Shown here: positions 50,776-64,000 of the stretch, piece by piece
Position numbering within the stretch: the stretch's first letter is position 1
Layout: each line of letters begins with the position of its first letter
Assembly: GCF_024323335.1 (NCBI RefSeq)
Contig: NC_066583.1
Span: 417,458,031-417,522,030 of the forward strand
Length of the DNA: 64,000 bases
Source of the DNA: Lathyrus oleraceus
Lineage: Eukaryota; Streptophyta; Magnoliopsida; Fabales; Fabaceae
Direction: 5' to 3'
Notes under the pieces: model-generated
The model's database searches: none
What the model was told of the DNA's origin: nothing
Seen by the model: only the letters and a program-made list of their open reading frames with translations
Translations under genes and position numbers: made by a program

Positions 50776-50887
50776 TTGCCAAAATACCTATTTTAATTTT
50801 TATTCTATTGAAATTTTGTTGCTCGTCAACCAAAATTTTATCTGTGACAATCTTGTTAGTCAATTCTAATATTTGTCTAACTTGTGT

Positions 50888-53305
50888 ATGCGAGGTAAGG
50901 CCTCAACGGATTTTTCTTTTGACGCAGATCCCGAAAGAACTCTTCGCGCTAGACTAAGACAAGCTAAGAGAGAAAAACTGGAATTAGCAGAGAAAGCAGA
51001 GGAGGAAGTTGTTTCAGTGCACTCAGAGAATTCAGATTCAGACGCGGAAACAGTTCCTGAAATCATGGCTGCAAACCCACCACCACCACCACCAGAGAGA
51101 CTTCTCGGTGACTATGGTGGAACCAACACTCCGGGTGGTCGTATGACAATTGTCAACCAACCGGTTAATATGGAACAATTTCAGCTGCATCCCAGCACCA
51201 TTAATCAACTAGAAAGGCGGTCCTTTTCTAGAAGAGTGAATGAAGATGCCAACAAGCATCTGCAAAGGTTTTTAACTATGAGCACAACACTGAAAATGCT
51301 TGGACATAACGAAGAAGCAATCAGACTTCGTATGTTCCCATTCACTTTAGCAGATGAAGTCGAAGAGTGGTTCTATTCCTTACCTGCTGGAAGTATCACT
51401 ACATGGGAGCAGATGGAAACAACATTCTTGCAGGAATATTTTCCCGCATCTGTGTCACTGAGAAAAAGATACGAGATCCTAAACTTCAAGCAGAAGGAGG
51501 ATGAGTCACTAGGAGATGCCTATAAAAGATTCAAGAGAATCCTAGTGGCTTGTCCTACTCACAACATGGATGAAACTGAGCAATTGCAAATGTTTGTTAA
51601 TGGTCTTCGAATTCAAACGAGACAAATCCTTGATTCAGCAGCTGGTGGCTCAGCTAACTTTGCAACAGTCATCGATATGAAGAAGATAATTGAAGTAATT
51701 GCCTCAAATGAGCATCTGGAGTTGTATGATAGGGTGTCAAGCAAATCTGCAGTAATTGATTTGAAGCTTGAAACAAACAAACAGGTAAAAATTGAAGAAG
51801 CAGTTGCTGCAGAGGTGGAGAAAAGGTTGAAGGCACTAAACATAGGTGCTCAAAAAGTGGCTCAAGTGCAACAGGCACCAAATGATGCGTGTGGAATTTG
51901 TAATGGACCACACAATACTATTCATTGTTTTGCAACACCACAGCAGATAGAAGATATCAAGTTTTTAAAGCAAAACAATCCCTACTCCAACACATACAAC
52001 CCGAGGTGGAAGAATCATCCCAACTTTGCATGGAAGGATCAGAAAGGGAATGTGCAACAGCAGGTACAAGGTCAATATCAAAACCAATATCAGTAACAGC
52101 AACAACAAGTCCCAAAGAAGGCAGATTGGGAGATTGCAATTGAAAAGATGGGAGCTCAAAATGGGCAATTTGAAGAAGAGACTAGAAACAATCAGAAACA
52201 CACCGCCACATCCCTAAAGAATCTCGAAGTTCAGCTGGGGCAGATAGCCCAGCAACTGGCAAGTTCTCGAACACCCGGTTCCCTACCAAGTGAAATAGTT
52301 CAAAATCCGAGAGGTCAGGAGAATGTTAATACTGTCACGACGACAGAGAAAAAGGCGGCTAAAAAGAAAAAAACTACATCACCAAGCGAGCCGACTAAAG
52401 AAGAAACTACCAAAGGAACTAAACCGGTGATTAAGTTGCCCTATCCTCAGAGAATGACAAAGAAGGAACCTAGTGAGTCAGACTTGGAGAAATTCATGAC
52501 AATGTTTAAAAGGATTGAGGGTCATATGGCTTTGTTTGAAGCACTTGAAAGGATACCCGTGTACAAGAAATTCGTGGAAGAGGTAATGGCTGAAAAGAAA
52601 CCAACCACTAAAGAACAGGTATCCGGTAAGGAACAATGTAATGCAAACTCCCTGGAGCAGAACATTCCTAATAAACAAAAGGATCCAGGAACCGTCACAG
52701 TACCATGCACAATCAAAGAAAAAACCTTCAAAAAGGTACTAATAGATTCGGGAGCTAGTGTGAATCTGATGCCATTATCGGTCTATCATAGGCTGGGTAT
52801 TAAAAATATCAGTGATATAAAGACCAATCTGAAGTTTGCGGATCACTCAAGAAAAGATGCATATGGTATAGCTGAAGATGTGTTGGTAACAATAGCGGAC
52901 TTGACTTTCCCAGTCGATTTTGTAATCCTAGACATACCTGAAGACAATGAGGCACCCATCATTCTGGGTCGACCTTTCATGAAGACGAGTCGATGCAAGC
53001 TCGACATGGATGAGTGCACGTTAACCTTGAAAGTTCACAACAAGGAAATAACATTGAATTCTATTGAAGACCAGGAGATGGAGGAAGATACAAAATCTCA
53101 GTATCAAGTAGGCTTAATCAGGACATTGAATACTATCAAAGTCTCACCACTGCCAGTAGCCACCCTAAACGGAAAGATTCCTAACACCGAAAGGAAAGTT
53201 AAAAAGGAATCGTGGCACAAAGGAGTCCACACTGACAAAAGAGACAACGTCCGAGTTGTAGACAAGAGGTGCAACAAGGTTTTGAACCTGAAATACCCCC
53301 CATGA
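50888..53305 (+). pseudogene. gag-pro: Athila-type gag-protease, one internal stop
   Basis: From ATG at 50888 one frame of about 805 codons runs to the stop at 53305, broken only by TAA at 52094-52096, where flanking Gln codons suggest CAA to TAA. Gag has an acidic N-terminus, PPPPPPERLLGDYG, the capsid core (RLRMFPFTLADEVEEWFYSL, FLQEYFPASVSLRKRYEILN) and a zinc knuckle CGICNGPHNTIHC (C-x2-C-x3-H-x4-C). A Lys-rich linker leads to the protease with VLIDSGASVNLMPLSVYHRL (near 52740) and IILGRPFMKTS. No reverse transcriptase follows. Gag would package RNA and the protease would mature it. This is the best-preserved long frame in the window. Confidence 0.9.
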
Positions 53306-54870
53306 TAAGAGAAATGAACCGTCGAGCCATGCGACGTTAAACGAAGCGCTTCGTGGGAGGCAACCCACGTGTTTGATTTCTAATTTATTTAGTTTTTCTT
53401 TTTCTTTGTGTGTGCTAAAATTTTGTTGTAGGGGAAGAGGAGAATTAGAAGGGCAAAGTCACAAACACCTCTAAATGGAAGGAAACCACACAAGTGCAAT
53501 AAAACAACAATAGCCGCTGTGAGTCCCCTTTGTATCTAGATTTAAACATTGAGGTCAATGTTTAGTTCAGGTGTGGGGGGGGGGGGGGGGTTCCTTTTAT
53601 GTTGTATCATGTTTTATTTTGTTTTCATTTTGTTCATGTTTTCCTTCATCGTTTTTGCTTCTGTTGTCGTAGTATTGTGTTTTTACTGTTTACCTGTGTG
53701 TACAGAGTGATGAGAAATTATGGACGAATCCGGGATCAATGGTAGTGGATGAAAGGCATCCCTCATACTTATTCTGATAAGGCACCCCGGAAGTTGATGC
53801 AACCATGAGAAAGTAAAGTCGGACACAATTTGGTGACACTGGACCAAGAGAGCGGTATGGTAGAACCGAATCAGAAAAGAAACCACATGACACGAGGAGG
53901 CTTCAGAGCTTGTAAGGCTAACCAACATGGTGAGATTACAAAAAGCCAGACACTAAACATCAACATGAGAGTTCAGCCAGGTATGACTCTACCACTCTGA
54001 TTTTGCGTATGTCCTTTTGACACTTCACAACATGACAACACACACTAAGGCAAGTTGTTTGTTTAGCTAGGGCCTTTCTAGCCATCCCTATCTGTATGTT
54101 TTCCCTTCGTGAACCCCGTTAAGCCTTAGCCATTTTATTCATAATAAACCCCATGTTAACCACTAATCATTCATTTCTTTCATCACTCGTCATTCATTTC
54201 TTCCATCACTCGGCATGATTGTTGTAAGTTACAAGATCTGCATAAAGCTAAGTTTGGGGTGGTAATCTTGAAAGATAGGGCAAGTGCATAATAAGAGATC
54301 ATACAAAAAGAAGAGATTTGTGTATGTCCAAAAAAAAAAGAGAAAAATGCACTTGCCAAGACTGAAGACTCTAACACCTGTAAAATGCTCACAGAGAATT
54401 GAGTAAAAAGAGTCAAAAGTGAATAAACCCCCAGAGCTATGAGTTAAGCACGAAAAGAAAAAGAGAAAAGCAAACAACATGAATGTCGGGTTCTAAACCT
54501 TTTGTTATCCATTTTTGTGTTTATCCCACCGTACCCAAGCCCCGTTACAACCTAAAAGACCTCGTAAAGTGTGTGAAATCTGCTGTTGTCGTGAAATTAG
54601 AATGTATTCAAATTTAAGAGTTTGGTATTGCATACTGTGCTGAGAGTGTACACACCCTAACCATGAGAGATGTTGTGAGTGTGTGAAAAAGCTTGCAGGT
54701 AACGAGGCTTCTGATGTGGAAATATGGCGAATTGTCTGAGTCGGAGATACCGGAAACTTGATTGGAAAGGAAGAACACAAATTGTGAAGGACAAGGTTGC
54801 ATTGAGGGAAATGAATTCGTGGGTGACCTTTGTTTGGACTCAATACATCACTTGAGGACAAGCAATGAGA
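53306..54870 (+). other. Non-coding 3' region of element E
   Basis: Begins with the Athila-type structured motif ACGAAGCGCTTCGT (53341-53354, perfect palindrome), overlapping a hairpin CGTGGG/CCCACG (53352-53369). A run of 16 G lies at 53575-53590. A polypurine-like AAGTTTGGGGTGG occurs near 54250. No pol sequence is visible. Confidence 0.75.
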
Positions 54871-54882
54871 CAAGTTTGGGGT
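54871..54882 (+). other. Polypurine tract of element E
   Basis: AAGTTTGGGGT immediately precedes the 3' LTR start TGTAATCGG. Confidence 0.7.
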
Positions 54883-56293
54883 TGTAATCGGTCACCATTT
54901 CCATTGAATTCTCACCATTAATCCGACGTATTTTCATCACTTTGGTAAGATTTATGTTTGTTTATAGTTGTTTCAGAGTCATTAATCATGTTTTGTTAGT
55001 TTGGTATCGCATTTCATTTTATTACATGTTTATGTCAAAAAGGTCTCTTTTATGCTTCATTTTGGTAGTGTTATTGTTACAGGCCGTTGCACAGGTTTAA
55101 AAGCACTAATAGTGGAGTTGGGGATACCCAGAAAGGCAAAAGTATGAAAATACAGCAGTTCAACACGGGCACCCGTGTGCCACAACATTGCCCGTGTTAT
55201 TGGTCAGGCAAAGCAAGCTTGGAGAGGAAAAAAAACAGAGAGTTAACACGGGCACCCGTGTGTAGGAACATGGCCTGTGTTGATGCCCCTGTAACTTAAT
55301 CTGAAAATAATCATGTTGGAAAGCACACACGGGCACCCGTGTGTACACACACGGCCCGTGTTGATGGGCGCGGCTTAGAAATTTCAACTTTTGCCATGTG
55401 AATCTATTCTGCTCATTAAGGGTAGTTTGGACTTTTTGCTTTGGAAAAATCCATCTGAAACTATTAGAAGGCTTGGGAGAGAAAGGAGAAGACACTTTTT
55501 GATGTACGAAAGAAAATATTGCACTAAAAAGATAACTACTACGGAGGATTCGAAGACGGCGAGATTCAAGGGCATCGACCATTGAAGATCAAAATCTCCT
55601 AATTCTTTGTAATGTTTAATTTTCACACTATGATTTCTTTGAATACTATGAGAGGCTAAACCTCCTATGTTAGGGGGGTGGTCCTAATTTGATCGTATGT
55701 TATGAATTTGAACTAATGATTTCCTTATTACCATGTTACTTATTTAAATTCAATTGTGTGATGTTATTATGCTTTTGTATCAGACAAATACAAATTGATC
55801 TATGACTTTCAATAACAGGATTGTGATTGTTAGGGTTTTCACACAATTGGGTTTATGAATGCATCATCTAGGACTAGTAACTTTTGTAAATCACCGTAAA
55901 CCTCGATTTTATTTATGATTAAAACCAAGGATTTATTGAATGGACATTTGATAAGAATTGGTAGTTTAATAGTTTCTTTCTTGAGGACTTAAGGAAGAAC
56001 ATTCTGAGGTTAGGTAATTGAATGTTTCATGCGTATTAAGGAAATCTTGACTGAATTCTTAACTAGTTAAATCAACCACCCACCCTAGCATGCTTTATCT
56101 TAATAACTTACATTTTTACTGTCTTTTGTGTTTATTGCTGAAATTCCAAAAACAACCAAACCATTATCCTTTTGTTCCGATAGAATCAAAGTCAAATAAG
56201 TATTTCCTACGCAATCCCTGAGATCGATACTTGGAAATAAAACTCCTTATTACTACATCGGTAAAAATAGTACACTCGCTATTTTTCCGATCA
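54883..56293 (+). repeat. 3' LTR of element E
   Basis: Partner of 49343-50751, starting TGTAATCGGTCACC and ending TTTTCCGATCA, followed by the duplication GAACG. Confidence 0.9.
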
Positions 56294-56298
56294 GAACG

Positions 56299-56520
56299 CA
56301 TTATGCTCCTACGGAATTTCGATCTCTCCAGATGCTTTACCTTTGTGGCAACCTTTCCCCCCACAGAGATTACTTTTAACATTTTATATCATATGCATCA
56401 TAAGGGCTCTTAGGGACCAAAATTCGTTTCTATTGTTGTTATTTAAGCTCATTCTACTGAGTCGATACGAAGATTTTAACCTTCATCTCCTCATATAGAA
56501 CGTTCTTAAATATGAGCAGC
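56299..56520 (+). other. End of 3' region and polypurine tract of element C
   Basis: Continuation of element C after E. The last bases, AAATATGAGCAGC (56508-56520), are a degenerate match to the B polypurine tract and abut the LTR start TGTAAGACCCC. Confidence 0.7.
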
Positions 56521-60100
<3,580 letters not shown>

Positions 60101-63100
60101 TGTAGTGGGAAATTCATGATCATCAAACTATTGACAAGCTAAAGATCAATTAACAAGAGTCGCCACCGCGCTTTTATTGTTTCCAAGGGAAAAGGGAAAA
60201 AGTACGAACAAAACCCAATAAGTAAGAAGTTTTCAAATAAAAACTAATAAAAGTCAGAGATCACATGTAAGGGGGTTGGTTACACAGAAGGAAGGTGTTA
60301 GCGCCCAAAGTGTCCTAGGTACTCCTAGGGAGCCCTTTTTGTGTGCATATGTATTTTGTACAAAGTGACATTTACAAACAAATAGAATGAGGGGATGAGA
60401 AAAGAATTGAGTAATTATATTTTTGTGTTTGACAAGACCTTCGATCTTGTGCCTACGTACCAACATAAAAATGAGGGATCAAAACCTCGTAGTTCGTGCT
60501 ATAAATTTCAAAATGAGTATGTTGGTTTTAGTAAAATTTAAGTTTGAAAGGCACTGAGGCCTGAAAATGGTTTGAATGAGTTAGTTCTTTTTGGCTTTTT
60601 TTTTAAAGTTTCAGTCAAGTATAGTTAAGTTTATTCACAAGTTTGATTTAAGAAAATAAGTTTGAAAATGCAATGGCATAAGGCCAAAGTTTCTATCTCT
60701 TTTGAAAGTGGTCAAAGTTTAGAACAAAAGGAGTTCACACAAAGAAGGTTTTAAAAATGGAGAGAGAGATTTTGAAATTAAAGAAATGGGGAGAAGATGA
60801 AGAGACTACCCTATGCACAAAATTTAAAAGTTTAAAGTTGAAAAGATCTAACCAAATGGGTAGCAATCCAATAGACAAGTATGACAATAGAAACCCAGAA
60901 TTCCCTTGGACTTTTACTCAGGCAACACACAAATGCATAATTATATCAATCTTGAAGAGAAAAGGCATCAAATAAAGATGGCCTCATCCAAGCTTATCCA
61001 CTTCAATGATATTCTTTAAAATAACAGCTTAATAATGATCAATATTGTAGATGAATATGGAAAGATCTAGAATGATGTATCAGATGAATTTCAAATTTGC
61101 AAGCACTTGGTTCTTCAACAAATTGGCATTGGCCAAGTCCATTAACAAAGGAATATTGCCTAAGTTCTAAGTCCAATTGGGCAAGATCAAACCAACAGTC
61201 CACTCAAAAGTCTTTTAGGGTTTTTGTTGTTATTATGTACATTAATGGTCAAAGACCACACAAACAAGCAAACAAAATAATATCACACAATATGGTCCAA
61301 GTGGACAAAGTGAAAATTACATTAACATAAACAATTAGCATGATATGTATAATGGCAAATGATATAAAGTGCTAAAAGTAAATTGCATTAAAGTAAAGAC
61401 TTGAAGTTAAAAGTTAATAGTTAGTAAGTTAGTGGTTAGTTTTGTTTTGCTTTTGATTTCAAGACATTCTTTGGAGAACACTCAAACCACTTGCCACAAG
61501 CATGGATCCTTGAAACAAAACATCTTCCAAAGAAAGGAAAGAAGGCCAAGTTTCCACACAATACCATGGAAGAGGGGAGACTTACAATCTCACTAACTAG
61601 AATGCTTATGCCTTTTGTGTCACAAATTTAGCGCCATGTTAAGCAATCATAATTGGACTTATATAAAAGTCACAACTATTTGAGGCCGGGCAATAAACTT
61701 TTGGTGTTAATGCATGTTGGAGACATAGTATTAATAACCATGCTCATTAAACATACCACACACAAAAATATGCAAAAGGTGTGGCCTAATCTCATCCATA
61801 CTCATGTTAATCTTTCAATAAACTAGCATTAGGACTTTGAGATGTCATTGGCCAATTGAAAATGAATGAATGAAGAAGGGGAATTAGATGAAGAGGGAAA
61901 GGGATGAATGAGATCACAAATTGGTCAAAGGAGGACTTTTACCAAATTAATATTATTCATTCATTTTGGGAGATGGAATGTACATTCCATCAATCCCCTA
62001 AATCCAATAATATTAACTTGAAAAAGTCAAATCAACCTTGACCAAGGCCCAACAACAAATAAGAAACTCAATTAAGTCAATACAAATGGTCAACACAATT
62101 AAAATGACATTTATTCAATTAAAAATATTAAAACAATGCATTAAATTCAAATATGTTTTGTCCAAATCCTAAAATCTCATCAAAACACCAAATAAATAGC
62201 CATGAGATTTATCATAGGTCAAACAAGGTCAAAGGACCTTGGAGAAAAAATTTCAGAACTTTTGGACACTTAAAAATATTTTTAAACAATTAAAAACAAA
62301 TGAAAAATCAATTAATTCATGAAAAATATTAATAATGATCCAACAAATAACTTTAATTCAGAATATGAAAGAAAAAAATATTTGGAAATTTTTGGTGAAA
62401 GTCCCATATTTTTTGGATCAATATTAAATTTATTATGAATTATTGAAGAAAATGGAATTAAAATGAAATTCAGAAAATCCAAAAATACATGGACCATCAG
62501 ATCTCCCTTATTAATTGAGGTGGCAAATTTGATGATCCAAAACACGCGTTCCATGGGGTTCCTTAGTCAAACGCGATGCAAACGTAGTATTCACAAGGGA
62601 CGGCTAAGATTAAAACGTGGAAGTTGGATCCCATGGCTCAGACTCAAGACACATCATCACCGGAGCCAGAGCTCCGGTCGTCTTCTCCGGTGAGCTTCAC
62701 CGGACTGGTCAACATGAATCATCACTAAAATTCCAAACAGGGACATGATTTTAAATAGAAAACATCACTGAGCAAGAATATCACCTCCAATTCATCCAAT
62801 TCCAACTATATTGAGAGATATGTGGAATTGAAAAATGAGGTTCATGATCTGAATTGCTTCGATTTGGCCTCAAAACAACTCAATCTTCTTGCCTACATTG
62901 GTAGGACTTCAGACAACACAAGAATCAATGGAATTGAGCAAGAATCTAGGAGAATCGAAGAGTTTAAATTTTCTGCAAATTACCTTCAATGGAGGTCTGA
63001 GCTTGTTAGATCTTGATCTGAATCATGCTTGGCTTCACTTCGTTTGCTTACAGGAGAGGAATGGAAATGTTTAGAAGCAATGGATTCATGGAGAATTGAA

Positions 63101-64000
63101 TTCCAAAACAGTGGAGATTCAAGCTCAAATTCAAATGAATTTATTAGGGTTATGCTCTTAGAGTGAAGGGTTTTCAATGGAGATTCAAAGCTGGCACAAT
63201 GTGTGTATGAATTCTGAGCATAAGGGCCTCAATTTATAGAGAAATCAAATGATATTTGCACACTCTTTCCACTTTCCAATTTTGGCAAATGATGATAGCA
63301 TGGTGCATGGGCGCGCATAGGCCCATGAAATGATGGTTTGAAAGTCCAAATGAATGATCAGATACTTTGAAAATGGATTGGATTGCAAGACAATTGTGCA
63401 TTGTCACTTGAAGATTGATCCATGCCAAATGATATCAGCCTATTTAAGCCATGCGCAACCTATGCATTTCAAGTCCAAAATGAATGAGTTTGAGCTCTTT
63501 GGAAAGGTGAGATCAAGAGGAACAAGTTAGATGTTGAACACTTTTTCATTTGGAGCTTGGAACTTGGAGATATTTGAGGTGGAAGTTTGGAAAAATTTGA
63601 CATATCAAAAGTTTTCTAAGTGTCAAGCCATATGTCTCAATATTCCACCTTGCTTAACTTTTTATAGGAGCTTTAAATGAGAAAAGTGTATTCATAAAAG
63701 TTGTAGCTCCCTCAAAGACCTTCAAAATGGTCACCAATTTCATGTCATTTGAATTTGAAATGATAGATTTATGCATTTTTGAAGTTTGGAAAAATCACTT
63801 GATCAATGGTATAGGTCAAAAGTGACCTATAATGTAGCCTCATATCACATGTTCAAAGAAGTTGAATTAGCTCCCACTCCAAACATCAAAGTTGAATAAG
63901 ACACACTAAATTTGATTGTGAAATTTGGAAATCTTTCATATCATAAAAATTGAGCAAGTTATGGCCTTGGGAAGTTGACTTTCAAATTAGGGTTTAGACA
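60101..64000 (-). repeat. LTR D: related Ogre LTR in reverse orientation, incomplete
   Basis: Minus-strand copy of the same LTR family. Its 3' end, TTTCCCACTACA, lies at 60101, and position 64000 corresponds to about 34105 in the C LTR, so some 730 bp remain outside. It has the conserved 3' block near 60270-60312 and the structured module near 60426-60500 with ACAAG/CTTGT arms. It lacks the TA microsatellite. It has its own block around 62460-62820, including a hairpin CCGGAGC/GCTCCGG at 62660-62677. GAAGT (60096-60100) would be the left duplication. It may be a 3' LTR or a solo LTR. Confidence 0.85.

Larger units (their letters stand above)
49343..56293 (+). mobile_element. Element E: Athila/Cyclops-type element, gag-protease only
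   Basis: LTRs at 49343-50751 and 54883-56293, an Asp-type primer-binding site, a gag-protease frame, a non-coding 3' region and a polypurine tract. The flanking pentamers are GAACA (49338-49342) and GAACG (56294-56298), one mismatch apart. Reverse transcriptase, RNase H, integrase and the env-like region of complete Athila elements are absent, so E would depend on another element. It is inserted in the 3' untranslated region of element C. Confidence 0.88.

Overview
The window is plant nuclear DNA made almost entirely of nested transposable elements; I see no intact host gene. Ogre/Tat-type Ty3-gypsy elements with 4-5 kb LTRs, a Cyclops/Athila-type element and a low gene content suggest a large-genome legume, most likely tribe Fabeae (pea, vetch, faba bean or relatives). 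That placement is inference from repeat families, not from a marker gene.

Layout. 1-404 holds a broken fragment of a plant-mobile-domain gene (minus strand). 405-2019 is an LTR-like repeat (minus) and 2020-2299 is unassigned. Element A, an old plus-strand Ogre-like element, starts at 2300. Its LTR (to about 9214) carries a 2270-bp non-autonomous CACTA transposon at 2808-5077, and its leader runs to 9948. There it is split by element B (9949-32997, minus strand, flanked by an exact CCTAT duplication). B is a gag-only Ogre-type element whose 3' LTR is itself split by F, a Ty1/copia element (about 12007-20379, minus). A resumes at 33003 with a gag remnant and is split again at 33376 by element C (plus), an Ogre with ORF1, gag, protease, an in-frame pol intron, RT/RNase H and integrase, all degenerate. 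C carries E (49343-56293), an Athila-type element with gag-protease only, in its 3' untranslated region. C's 3' LTR is cut at 60100 by D, a related LTR in the opposite orientation that leaves the window at 64000. The rest of A, the rest of C's 3' LTR and the rest of D should lie to the right.

Relative order from nesting: A first; CACTA, B and C after A; F after B; E and D after C. The two F LTRs differ at only about seven sites by eye, all transitions, and the E LTRs by about 2%. The B and C LTRs are several percent diverged with indels.

The most interesting signal is structural. Several non-coding parts of these elements contain arrays of short inverted repeats whose two arms change together from copy to copy: the A LTR, the B 3' region and the C 3' region. 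In addition a conserved module (hairpin, TACGTAGGCA, hairpin) recurs in the LTRs of A (twice), B, C and D with compensatory arm changes. This looks like conserved or repeatedly regenerated RNA or DNA structure in the Ogre lineage. All alignments and counts here were made by eye.
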